From contig NZ_CP031123.2 of the NCBI RefSeq assembly GCF_002843235.3, positions 4,278,001 to 4,342,000 of the forward strand: 64,000 bases of DNA, given 5' to 3'. Positions 31,989-40,195 of this stretch are shown piece by piece. The notes under the pieces were generated by a model. It worked only from the letters and a program-made list of their open reading frames with translations. It was not told the DNA's origin and did not search any database. A program made the position numbers and the translations under genes. Source of the stretch: Providencia huaxiensis (GTDB lineage Bacteria > Pseudomonadota > Gammaproteobacteria > Enterobacterales > Enterobacteriaceae). The stretch's first letter is position 1, and the number at the start of each line of letters is the position of its first letter.

Positions 31989-32957
31989 TTAAATCCTCTG
32001 ATCATTGATTGAGATACAATCAAATTTTTTATTGATTTCTTTGCAAATACTAATAGATATGTTTTTGTCGATAGAGTAGGATTTATTTAAATCCGATAAA
32101 AGAATAATTCTTTTTGGCTCATCACATGGGATGTTGTATTTATTCAGCTTTTTATTTACGGTAGCAATATTATCGCTGGAAATTTTACCGACCATATCAA
32201 CCGGTGTTTGTATTACACAGTTTTCATTTGTACTTACAGTCAGATAATTATTGATTGGATTTGGATTATCCATTGGGTGCTGAATAAATAAATAGATTAA
32301 ATAACATATTGTAAACGTTGAAATAGCTAGGAATAATATCTTTAAGGGTTTTTTACCACTTTTTTCTATTACCTCATCCTTCCGGTGTTGAAGCGATAAG
32401 GCTTCATTAATATCCATATTATAAATATGGTTATTTTTCGTTTCATCAATAGGGGATGATGGTTCATCAATAGTAGTGATGAGCGGGGGCTGGGTCGTTA
32501 ATTGGCTATCAATTGGCTGAGGGAAATATTCTGGGTTTTCAATATAATCATATTTATCATTGAGATAAATAACATCTTCCTTCACATTACTATCTTCAGT
32601 TTCTATATTTTCATGTATAGATATATGATTATCGAGTCGAAAGCCTTTTTTAGGTACGGTAACGATCGATTTAGGGTCGATACCAATTTGTTCAAGTTTT
32701 TTTCTTATTTCACTAATATAAGTATTTAAATTATTATTAGAACCAACCAGCCCATATTCCTCCCATACACTAGTTAAGAGTTCATCTCGCGTTGCAATTC
32801 CTTTTTTTAAATTTAATAAAATAATTTCATTTAATAACCTTGCCGCAGGCTTAGATAATTCAATATTTTGATTTCGATCATATTTTAGGTATATTAAACT
32901 TGTTTTCTGCTCGAAAATATATTTTTCATCAATAGTATAATCATGCATTTCGATCAT
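31989..32957 (-). CDS. CadC/ToxR-type membrane-bound transcriptional regulator
   Basis: A 322-residue regulator. Residues about 1-105 form an OmpR/ToxR winged helix (LSKPAARLLNEIILL...NNNLNTYISEIRKKLEQIGI...VTVPKKGFRL). A low-complexity linker and one membrane helix at about 204-226 (ILFLAISTFTICYLIYLFI) follow. A periplasmic domain with three cysteines comes last. Such proteins bind DNA from the membrane in response to periplasmic signals. It is convergent with the fimbrial operon and coupled to the FidL-like gene, so control of the fimbriae is a reasonable inference. Confidence 0.85.
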   Translation of the reverse strand: MIEMHDYTIDEKYIFEQKTSLIYLKYDRNQNIELSKPAARLLNEIILLNLKKGIATRDELLTSVWEEYGLVGSNNNLNTYISEIRKKLEQIGIDPKSIVTVPKKGFRLDNHISIHENIETEDSNVKEDVIYLNDKYDYIENPEYFPQPIDSQLTTQPPLITTIDEPSSPIDETKNNHIYNMDINEALSLQHRKDEVIEKSGKKPLKILFLAISTFTICYLIYLFIQHPMDNPNPINNYLTVSTNENCVIQTPVDMVGKISSDNIATVNKKLNKYNIPCDEPKRIILLSDLNKSYSIDKNISISICKEINKKFDCISINDQRI

Positions 32958-33381
32958 AAATACTGTTTGCTCTCTCTAATTAAAATGACTAATAGGAAAT
33001 TTAAATTAAGGGAATTAATTTTGGATAAAGTATGTTGTTTTGACTTTTATTATTATGCTTATAGTCTAAATACGGAATCAATTAACTGCAAGTATTGTGA
33101 GGTGAGCTTTTTTGTAATGAATTAGCAAATTTATTGAATTGACAGCTTAAATGTTATTAAAAACTATTTAATGGTATATTTAAAGCCTTAATGGTGGTGG
33201 GTTAATCACATTTGTAGTTAAAAAGATATAATAATCTATATAAATCAGTTCATGTAGAAATACATTTTTTTATAGGAAATATCTTAAGTGTTATTACTTA
33301 ATCGTTTCAATGTTAACTAATTTAAGTCTATATAATAAATATTAGGCAAAGAACTTAATTCTCTGCCTAATATATTAATGA
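32958..33381. other. AT-rich intergenic region
   Basis: A 424-bp gap between the membrane regulator and the TonB receptor gene. It holds the regulator's promoter and the receptor's terminator (33339-33373). No other motif is recognised. Confidence 0.5.
33339..33373 (-). terminator. Hairpin downstream of the TonB receptor gene
   Basis: ATATTAGGCA pairs with TGCCTAATAT (10-bp perfect stem) just after the receptor's stop. On the minus strand T-rich sequence follows. Confidence 0.75.
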
Positions 33382-35376
33382 TTAATATTTATATTCAATA
33401 CCTAGCCAATAGTTACGGCCTTCTTCAATATAGCCATTAGTATATTCATATGATTTATCGAATAAGTTGTTCACTGAGGTGTTAACAGAAACACCTTGGC
33501 CAAAATCATAATCTAAGCGCAGGTCAGTTTTAGCATAGCCACGTACTTTGCTATCGGTATCAACATAGTTGAAGGCCCAACTTCTGGCTTCTTCTGTTAC
33601 TGTGATACTGAATGGCTCATAAGGGGTAAATTTCACCCAAGCAAAGGCTTTGTGAGTCGGTAATTCGGTGACGTGTTTTACACTGTAATGTTTTGGATCC
33701 GCATGAATATAGCCGTAGCTTAAACCGGCTTCCATCCAATCCGTAATTTGACCCGTGGTGCCTAAATCAATGCCAAAGTAATCGACTTTTCCGCTATTAC
33801 GATTTTCGAGTATATAGCCTCCATTCTTATTTGTGCCAACACGATGCGCCATAATGGCATCAGAGACATGGTTATAATAGAGACTTGAAGTATATGACCA
33901 AGTGGGTGAGATATGTCCCTTGTAAGTCAAATCATAGGTAAGTGCCCGTTCTGTATCGATATGTGGGTTAATGACGAAAGTGTCGTCACTTTTCATTTTT
34001 TCTTTGGTATAGCGCTCTTTTTGCGTTGGGAAACGACTTCTTTCTGATATCGAGAATTGTACTGTATCTTCATTTTCTAAGTGGTAGCGAGCCATCACTT
34101 CCCAGTTGAAGGCATGTTGGCTGTTACCATCGTATTTCTCAAAATCCCCTGATTTATAGTCATAGCGTTTGCCGTCAGCACTCTTGCGCCAGTCATAGCC
34201 GATACCCCCGATAATATCAAGGTTATCCATGGCAACCCATTGATATTCTGTAGCAATAGAATAGGTATTGTCTTTATAACGGTCGAATGGGACATCTCTT
34301 TTTGCACGCGCACGGTGAACATCTTCTTTCCAGTGGGCAGCAAATGACAGCATATCTAATTCACGCACGGTGAAGTCAACACGCATATCAGCCCCGTTGC
34401 TGTAGTCGTCATAACGGCTGTAGTTATAGATACCTTTTTCATAATCTTTGATAGACTTATATTGATGAAGGGTATTCTTAAATGTGTCGTGGTACAGACG
34501 GCTCTGTAACGCGATATCATTGGTTATTTGGGTTGTGCCATTGAAATAAAAACTTTCTTTGTCATAAGCCGGCCATTGCCATATTTGAGGCTTGGTATTT
34601 GTCACACTCGGGGGGCTATTTTTATCTCCATCTTGTTTGAGATAGGTAATGACATATTCGTCGGCTTCACGAGGTGTCCAGCCCACTTTCACCATCATGC
34701 GCTTGTCGTCAGTAGCTGAATTCGGGCGACGGCCATTATTTCCTGCTAATGGATTGTTATTTTCAGACCCCGGTATTCCCATAAAACGTTGTTTATATTG
34801 GCTGCCACTCACTTGGATAAAGCCTAGATCATTACGTCCACCTAAGCGCGCACTGATATTGTGGGCATTATCGGCACCGCGAGCAAAACCTTGATTCAAA
34901 CTAATATTGGCTTCAAAGGGTTTTTTAGGCGTGGCGGTGGTTAGGTTAATAGCTCCGCCCATTAGGTTTGGGCCTTGTAATAGAGAGGTATAGCCAGTCG
35001 ATAACTCAACACTGGCCAGCTCGCTAGTCATAAAGCGCCCGAGGTCTAATGTGCCGTCGTAAGGTACGTAGGTTGGAATACCATCAAAGAAAATAGGCAC
35101 TTGGCGGCTATCAAAACCACGTACATTGACTTGGGTTTCATTGCGGTTACCTGACTTTTGAATGGAAACTCCTGGCATTGTGCTCAGCGCCTGTGCGACG
35201 TTGGTTTTATTCAACTGTTTCATTTGACTCTCTGTGATGATGCTTGCATCAGCCGCAAGTGGGGTACTCCAAACGGACATCACATCGGTATTTTTTTCGG
35301 TGTTAGGTGAGGCGGCGTATCCTTGTGCTGTGAATAAAGCCATCCCGACTAAATAGGTAATTTGTTTTATTTTCAT
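33382..35376 (-). CDS. TonB-dependent outer membrane receptor (putative molybdenum/metal-chelate uptake)
   Basis: A 664-residue outer membrane gated porin. The signal peptide is MKIKQITYLVGMALFTAQGYAA. The plug domain follows (NVAQALSTMPGVSIQKSG, VNVRGFDSRQVPIFFDGIP, GGAINLTTATPKKP). The 22-strand barrel ends with a terminal aromatic (NYWLGIEYKY). The ligand cannot be read from sequence. Two facts hint at a molybdenum or tungsten compound. A ModE-like operator lies 24-51 bp upstream of the start. The adjacent operon encodes ModD and a FecBCD-type importer. A ferric-siderophore or other chelate receptor remains possible. Confidence 0.88.
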   Translation of the reverse strand: MKIKQITYLVGMALFTAQGYAASPNTEKNTDVMSVWSTPLAADASIITESQMKQLNKTNVAQALSTMPGVSIQKSGNRNETQVNVRGFDSRQVPIFFDGIPTYVPYDGTLDLGRFMTSELASVELSTGYTSLLQGPNLMGGAINLTTATPKKPFEANISLNQGFARGADNAHNISARLGGRNDLGFIQVSGSQYKQRFMGIPGSENNNPLAGNNGRRPNSATDDKRMMVKVGWTPREADEYVITYLKQDGDKNSPPSVTNTKPQIWQWPAYDKESFYFNGTTQITNDIALQSRLYHDTFKNTLHQYKSIKDYEKGIYNYSRYDDYSNGADMRVDFTVRELDMLSFAAHWKEDVHRARAKRDVPFDRYKDNTYSIATEYQWVAMDNLDIIGGIGYDWRKSADGKRYDYKSGDFEKYDGNSQHAFNWEVMARYHLENEDTVQFSISERSRFPTQKERYTKEKMKSDDTFVINPHIDTERALTYDLTYKGHISPTWSYTSSLYYNHVSDAIMAHRVGTNKNGGYILENRNSGKVDYFGIDLGTTGQITDWMEAGLSYGYIHADPKHYSVKHVTELPTHKAFAWVKFTPYEPFSITVTEEARSWAFNYVDTDSKVRGYAKTDLRLDYDFGQGVSVNTSVNNLFDKSYEYTNGYIEEGRNYWLGIEYKY

Positions 35377-35399
35377 TATCTCTTTCCAGTTTCATAAAT

Positions 35400-35427
35400 A
35401 ACGATATATTATTTTTTATATAACGAT
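35400..35427. promoter_or_regulatory. ModE-like operator upstream of the TonB receptor
   Basis: Half-sites AACGATATATT and TATATAACGAT are separated by exactly six bases. As I recall the ModE consensus (ATCGNTATATA, six bases, TATATAACGAT), the right half matches 11 of 11 and the left half 8 of 11. It sits where a repressor would cover the promoter. Confidence 0.65.
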
Positions 35428-35452
35428 GTGCGTCATTAACCATAAGTGGATA

Positions 35453-35471
35453 CAGCCTACGGGGTAGGCTG
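35453..35471. terminator. Hairpin between modD and receptor gene
   Basis: CAGCCTAC / GTAGGCTG with a 3-nt loop. The T tract lies on the plus strand, the wrong side for the minus-strand modD transcript, so its role for this operon is unclear. Confidence 0.5.
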
Positions 35472-35508
35472 TTTTTGCAAATGGTTTTTTTGACGCTAAC
35501 TTCTTTGG

Positions 35509-36354
35509 TTACTGCTTAAAAATCTTCACTTTGATATCTCGTGGTGCTGCGTAGTAAGGGGCTGACGTAACCAATAATGGCACCCCTGTTTGTGCGAATG
35601 TTTCTATTGTTTTTAAATTAATTCCACCAGCAATGGATAGTCGACAAGGCCGGCTTTGTTGCTTGGCGAGTTCTTGTAGTCGCTGAATTTGCTCAATGGG
35701 CAATTTATCCAGCTGAATAATATCGGCTTGTGCATTGATGGCGAGAATGGCTTGCTCGTAGTCATCAGCCTCAACAATAATCATTTTTTCAGGGGCGGCT
35801 TGGCGTAGTGTTTTAATATGGGCCGCCCAATCATCTGGCTTTTCAAGACATTGGCGATGATTGGTGAACAGTAGGATACTTTCTGCACTGCCTGCACGAT
35901 GAATAATAGCGCCCCCAGCCAAAATCGCAGTTAAGGCAAGGGGCTTTGTCTGTGGAATGGTTTTTCGGGTGCAAGCAAGCTGCCCATCTGGTTGATATTG
36001 ATGCAAAATACTGACCATTTGCTGGGTGTAGTGACTTACACCTCCACACCATTCAAGCACGTTTTGCACCGCTTTCCAGCCTTGATGTAAGGCTTCAATA
36101 GGCCCAGTCGCACGAATTAAAATACTTTGTGGTTCAACCTGTTGGCCATCTTGGCAGTGGCACTCGCAAGTGATGCCGAGTTTTTCTAACATGCGTCTGG
36201 CGATAGCTATTCCACTGACACAGCCGCCAAATTTGGATGCAAAGGTCATGACACCCAGTTGGGATTGTAGGCCAAGTGCCCGTGTGGTGAGGTCCCCATA
36301 TTGGATGTCATCTAGCAGCAGTTGGTCGATCAATGCATCGGGCACGTAAATCAT
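35509..36354 (-). CDS. modD: ModD protein (quinolinate phosphoribosyltransferase-like)
   Basis: A 281-residue member of the NadC fold family of the ModD branch, found with molybdate transport genes in some bacteria. Visible features are the N-terminal DALIDQLLLDDIQYGDLTTRALG and the phosphoribosyltransferase core with CTRKTIPQTKPLALTAILAGGAIIHRAG. A glycine-rich end follows (LSIAGGINLKTI). The chemistry of ModD is not established. The family suggests transfer of phosphoribose to a heteroaromatic acid. It overlaps the methyltransferase gene by four bases (ATGA), so it is part of the importer operon. Confidence 0.82.
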   Translation of the reverse strand: MIYVPDALIDQLLLDDIQYGDLTTRALGLQSQLGVMTFASKFGGCVSGIAIARRMLEKLGITCECHCQDGQQVEPQSILIRATGPIEALHQGWKAVQNVLEWCGGVSHYTQQMVSILHQYQPDGQLACTRKTIPQTKPLALTAILAGGAIIHRAGSAESILLFTNHRQCLEKPDDWAAHIKTLRQAAPEKMIIVEADDYEQAILAINAQADIIQLDKLPIEQIQRLQELAKQQSRPCRLSIAGGINLKTIETFAQTGVPLLVTSAPYYAAPRDIKVKIFKQ

Positions 36355-37169
36355 AACGTCAGTTCCGATTCATCTACCACATCCCAAGATACCATCGCCC
36401 AATCTCTGGAAGGATAAGGGACTGTTTTGCCTAAAGCGGTTTGTTCATCATAGTATTGACGTAAGACGGAGGTTTCTTCTGGCGTGATATTTTTAAGGGA
36501 CCAATTGACACTATCAGCGAAAGCCTCAAAGTTATCAAATCCACCTTTATTGGGGTTTTTAATGAAATCAACACGCGCATTAATACCCATTTGATGCAAA
36601 ATATTCACTGCATAAATATAGGTAGGTAAACGAACAACTTCACGGCCTATTTTGCGAATTATTTTCTCATCAATAAATGTGGGGTTGACGGTATGGGTTG
36701 TGTACACCCGTAACTTTGTTTGGCTATTAAGTTTCAATAAAGCAGCTTTTAAATCATCAACCAGCGTTGAACGCGATGCCACAGAAATATCCACTTTTGG
36801 CAATGAATGCCAATCATCTTCCCATGCGAGCTGTTCAAAGCGTGCATGTGGGATAGCGAGCTCTTTAGCCCGTAGTTCAGCCATTTCGAGCATGCCACGG
36901 CTATAATCAATTCCAATCACATCTTTAAATTCATTCGCTAGGCAAAGGCTTATGGAACCGGGGCCGCAACCGACATCAAGTAAGGTTTCAGCACCTGTTA
37001 AATCCATTAATTCACGAAACCGTACTAAGTATGGGTCATGAGGATTAGCACAGTTTTGTGCCATTTGTTGTGCTTTTTTATCCCAATGCTCTGGTTCTTT
37101 GCGGCTACGTTGTGCCTGTTGCATGTGCTGTTGGTACATTTTTGAAAAATCGATTTGATTGATTAACAT
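36351..37169 (-). CDS. Class I SAM-dependent methyltransferase in the metal-uptake operon
   Basis: A 272-residue methyltransferase with motif I LLDVGCGPGSISLCLA and the acidic loop VIGIDYSRGMLEMA. The frame opens at a TTG (37187), but the ATG at 37169 with AAGG upstream is the likelier start. The substrate is unknown. It lies between the ABC ATPase and modD and is coupled to both, so it may modify the imported chelate or a ligand made by the cell. Nothing in the sequence decides between these. Confidence 0.75.
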   Translation of the reverse strand: MLINQIDFSKMYQQHMQQAQRSRKEPEHWDKKAQQMAQNCANPHDPYLVRFRELMDLTGAETLLDVGCGPGSISLCLANEFKDVIGIDYSRGMLEMAELRAKELAIPHARFEQLAWEDDWHSLPKVDISVASRSTLVDDLKAALLKLNSQTKLRVYTTHTVNPTFIDEKIIRKIGREVVRLPTYIYAVNILHQMGINARVDFIKNPNKGGFDNFEAFADSVNWSLKNITPEETSVLRQYYDEQTALGKTVPYPSRDWAMVSWDVVDESELTL

Positions 37170-37180
37170 GATCCCTGACC

Positions 37181-37948
37181 TTAACAAGAAAACGTTGATG
37201 GAAGCTGGAAGTGAGCTTGAATGCTGCGCTCATCCACATTATAAAGTGCTGCCAAGTTAGTAAGTGTTAACATACATTTGGATAACCCTTGCCTCGCTTT
37301 GTGGTGCTTATCAAGCAAAATGACGTTATCAGCGATAGCTGCGGCATGCTGTGGATGATGGGTTGACATCAATATCGTCATACCATGGGATTTAAGCTTT
37401 TCGATTTGCTCAAGTAAGCGAATTTGGTTACCAAAATCAAGGCTAGCGGCCGGCTCATCCATAATTAGAAGTAATGGTTTTTGTATTAAAGCCCTTGCTA
37501 TCAATACTAATTGTTTCTCTCCGCCACTAAGTGTGCTGTATAGGCGTGTCGCTAAGTGTGAAATTCCCAGATGCTTTAGTTGTTGATATGCCAAATTTTT
37601 TTCGGCCTCTTTAGGGACTGAAAATATTGAAATATGGGGTGTTAAACCCATCATCACCATATCAAGTACAGTGAAAGTAAAGGGGGTATCATGGGCTTGG
37701 GGAACATAAGCGACAGTTTTGGCTATTTCGCGGGGTTTAAGACCTTGAATGTCTTGCCCATTGAGTAGGATCTCACCTTTAATTGCGGGTAATAACCCCA
37801 GTAATGTTTTCATCAAGGTGGTTTTACCGCAGCCATTTGCGCCTAACAAGCAACTAATCTCCCCCTTAGGTAATGAAAGGTTAATACCATCAATGATGGC
37901 AGTGCCATGATAACCAATTGCGACCTTTTGCAAAGACAGAATGCTCAT
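37181..37948 (-). CDS. FecE/BtuD-type ABC transporter ATPase
   Basis: A 255-residue ATPase of a type II (iron-chelate/B12) importer. Walker A is GANGCGKTTL, the signature LSGGEKQLVLIARAL, Walker B LLIMDEPAASLD, and the switch histidine is in STHHP. It would power import through the permease encoded just upstream, which overlaps it by four bases. The same architecture carries molybdate/tungstate in the Haemophilus MolBCA system, so the family does not restrict the substrate to iron. Confidence 0.92.
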   Translation of the reverse strand: MSILSLQKVAIGYHGTAIIDGINLSLPKGEISCLLGANGCGKTTLMKTLLGLLPAIKGEILLNGQDIQGLKPREIAKTVAYVPQAHDTPFTFTVLDMVMMGLTPHISIFSVPKEAEKNLAYQQLKHLGISHLATRLYSTLSGGEKQLVLIARALIQKPLLLIMDEPAASLDFGNQIRLLEQIEKLKSHGMTILMSTHHPQHAAAIADNVILLDKHHKARQGLSKCMLTLTNLAALYNVDERSIQAHFQLPSTFSC

Positions 37949-38961
37949 TTCACCCGCCTTGTCTGCAATAAGATAGCCAGAAAGAAGGGGGCACCAATTG
38001 CGGAGGTTAAAATGCCTATTGGTAATTCAATTGCAGCAATAGTCCGTGCTAAGGTGTCAGTAACTAGCAATAAGATGGCACCAATTGCTAGTGATGCCGG
38101 GAGCTGATAGCGAAAGTTAGCACCCACTATCATTCTAGTGATGTGTGGAACAATTAACCCCACCCAACCAATAATTCCTGCGATCGACACCGCGCTTGCT
38201 GTAAGTAATGTGGCACAAACAATGAAAACAGCGCGGGTTAAACTGACATTGATCCCAAGGCTTTTGGCTTCTTCATCCGATAAGCTGAGTAAATTCATAC
38301 GCCAGCGCAATAATAATAGTGGAATAATACCGATAATCATCAGCGGTAATACTGACACTAAGTCTGCTTGGGTAATCGATGACAATCCACCTAATAACCA
38401 AAAAGTGATGGAAGGCAACTGGGTGTAGGGGTCTGCAAGGATCTTCATTAAGGAGATGGCGGAACCACATAACGCACTGATAGCGACACCGACAAGAACC
38501 AAAGATAAAATAGGGTCATGTTGCCGTGCTAGGCGGGCAATAAAACACACTAAAGTCACGGTAATTAGCCCACCAATAAATGCACTTAATTGAATGTAAA
38601 ACAAAGATTGGCCGAAGAAAATACCAATGACAGCTCCCACGCCCGCACCAGCAGAAACACCTAAAATATCAGGCGAAACTAGTGGGTTACGAAACATCCC
38701 TTGGTAAGCTGCGCCTGCAATCGCTAGCCCTCCGCCAATAATAATAGCGGCTAATGTGCGTGGAAAGCGTATTTGCCAGAAAACGGTTTCATGGCGTGGG
38801 TTACTCAATTCACTGTGAGATGATAATTGGCTGGCAAATAGTCGATAAAGTTCATTAAGTGTAAGTGAGTACTTACCACTTGTTAACGCAATAACAAAGC
38901 TAATCAGTAATATGATGACCAATAAAAGGAATTTTCCCTTTTTGTTCAAAACATCATTCAT
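37945..38961 (-). CDS. FecCD-type ABC transporter permease
   Basis: A 338-residue inner membrane protein with about ten helices. Family segments include ALTSGKYSLTLNELYRL, RFPRTLAAIIIGGGLAIAGAAYQGMFRNPL, PDILGVSAGAGVGAVIG and GLIVPHITRMIVG. It forms the homodimeric channel of a type II importer. It overlaps the binding-protein gene and the ATPase gene by four bases each. Confidence 0.93.
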   Translation of the reverse strand: MNDVLNKKGKFLLLVIILLISFVIALTSGKYSLTLNELYRLFASQLSSHSELSNPRHETVFWQIRFPRTLAAIIIGGGLAIAGAAYQGMFRNPLVSPDILGVSAGAGVGAVIGIFFGQSLFYIQLSAFIGGLITVTLVCFIARLARQHDPILSLVLVGVAISALCGSAISLMKILADPYTQLPSITFWLLGGLSSITQADLVSVLPLMIIGIIPLLLLRWRMNLLSLSDEEAKSLGINVSLTRAVFIVCATLLTASAVSIAGIIGWVGLIVPHITRMIVGANFRYQLPASLAIGAILLLVTDTLARTIAAIELPIGILTSAIGAPFFLAILLQTRRVK

Positions 38962-39995
38962 GACTTTTCCATGAGCAAATCAATTTGCTGTGTCGTTAAT
39001 GATGAATGGTAGAAACGAGTAAAAAACTCAGCAATATCATGTTTAATATTCATGGCAATGTTTTTATCAAAATGGCTTTGTAGCCGCCTCATTCCTAGTA
39101 GGCGGTTAACGCCTGGAGGCCCATCTAACCAACCAAATGGCATGCCACTAAATACAAGTAATTTGCGATTAGCAATAGCATCAAGCCCTTGCCATAATGC
39201 AGAACTTGTCATCAGTTCAATGGCTTCGTCATATTGCGTTATAATGATGTCAGGGTTCCATTGGTAGAGCTGCTCCATAGAAACCGTAGTAAGGCCATGA
39301 AAATTAGGGATATCCACTACATTGCGTAAGCCTAGCATTTCAATCGCTTCAGTATGAATTGAGCCTTTAGCGCCAGTTTCTAAACCTTTTGCCCCTCTCG
39401 CGAGGTAAAAACTCAGTGATTTCTGTTGGTTTTGATGAGCAAATAAGGCAGCATCATCAATATAGCGTTGAGCAAGTTGGCTCAATTGTTGTGCTTGTGG
39501 TAAAACCCCTAAGATTTCACCCAGTTGCATTAGTTGCTGCGGTGAGTCTTTTAGGCCACCTGCGATTAACAAATAAGGAACATGGGTTTGTTTGGCGACT
39601 TTTTCTGCTTGTGAGCGATAAGTTTCATCAATGTTTCCTGTGTCAATAATTAAGTCAGGGTTATAAGACAACAGTTGTTCAAGGGAAAGGGTACTACCAC
39701 GGCCTGCCAAGCGGCCATAAACCGGTAATTCAAGCCATTGTGGTGCAAAAAGGCCCGTTTGCCCTTTTTTCAATGAAATAGAGGCGAAACCCACCATTTT
39801 TTCTGGGGCTAAGGCAAACATCAGTAAATCGGAAGGGGGCCCCGAGCTGATGACGCGATGAATATCCTTGGGTGTTGGGAGTTTACCGAATATCGCGGCT
39901 TCAACTTCTGGGCGAGTTTGTGCGAAGCTTGGTAAGCAGTAAAAAGCAGTGAGGACGGCACTGGATTTAAGAAACTGTCTACGATTGATAGCCAT
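38958..39995 (-). CDS. Tat-exported periplasmic binding protein (FecB/BtuF fold)
   Basis: A 345-residue cluster A substrate-binding protein. The N-terminus has a twin-arginine motif (INRRQFLKS) followed by a hydrophobic stretch and FAQT, so it is probably exported folded through Tat, unusual for this class. The fold is recognisable in GRGSTLSLEQLLSYNPDLIIDTG and MEQLYQWNPDIIIT. It heads the five-gene operon. Haemophilus MolA, a molybdate/tungstate binder, has the same fold; that substrate is inferred here from ModD and the ModE-like sites, not read from the binding pocket. Confidence 0.85.
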   Translation of the reverse strand: MAINRRQFLKSSAVLTAFYCLPSFAQTRPEVEAAIFGKLPTPKDIHRVISSGPPSDLLMFALAPEKMVGFASISLKKGQTGLFAPQWLELPVYGRLAGRGSTLSLEQLLSYNPDLIIDTGNIDETYRSQAEKVAKQTHVPYLLIAGGLKDSPQQLMQLGEILGVLPQAQQLSQLAQRYIDDAALFAHQNQQKSLSFYLARGAKGLETGAKGSIHTEAIEMLGLRNVVDIPNFHGLTTVSMEQLYQWNPDIIITQYDEAIELMTSSALWQGLDAIANRKLLVFSGMPFGWLDGPPGVNRLLGMRRLQSHFDKNIAMNIKHDIAEFFTRFYHSSLTTQQIDLLMEKS

Positions 39996-40011
39996 AGTCT
40001 AATTTCATCTA

Positions 40012-40039
40012 TTCGTTATGATAATAATTATATAGCGCG
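40012..40039. promoter_or_regulatory. Overlapping ModE-like and Fur-like site upstream of the importer operon
   Basis: TTCGTTATGAT and TATATAGCGCG lie six bases apart, a partial match to the ModE palindrome (core TCG.TAT and TATATA.CG kept). The centre also reads TGATAATAATTATAT, a 12 of 14 match to the Fur 7-1-7 motif. It lies 17-44 bp upstream of the binding-protein start. Either or both regulators could act here. Confidence 0.5.
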
Positions 40040-40106
40040 AAAATTAGCGGAGTCATGATAGAGAGTCAACTACAAAAGTGGGTTGGTTAAGAAAAATCAA
40101 CGTTTA

Positions 40107-40122
40107 TGTGATGTAAATCAGT
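40107..40122. promoter_or_regulatory. Possible CRP site upstream of gntR
   Basis: TGTGA, six bases, then TCAGT. The left half is perfect and the right half partial. It is about 75 bp upstream of gntR. Confidence 0.35.
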
Positions 40123-40158
40123 AACAAAGATTGCTATCTATTGATGGATAGCAGAACA

Positions 40159-40174
40159 TTGTTATCGTTAACGA
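40159..40174. promoter_or_regulatory. Degenerate GntR-like operator at gntR
   Basis: TTGTTATCGTTAACGA matches the GntR palindrome in about 11 of 16 positions and lies just upstream of gntR. Autoregulation is possible. Confidence 0.35.
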
Positions 40175-40195
40175 ATTGAATATGACTTTGGACTT

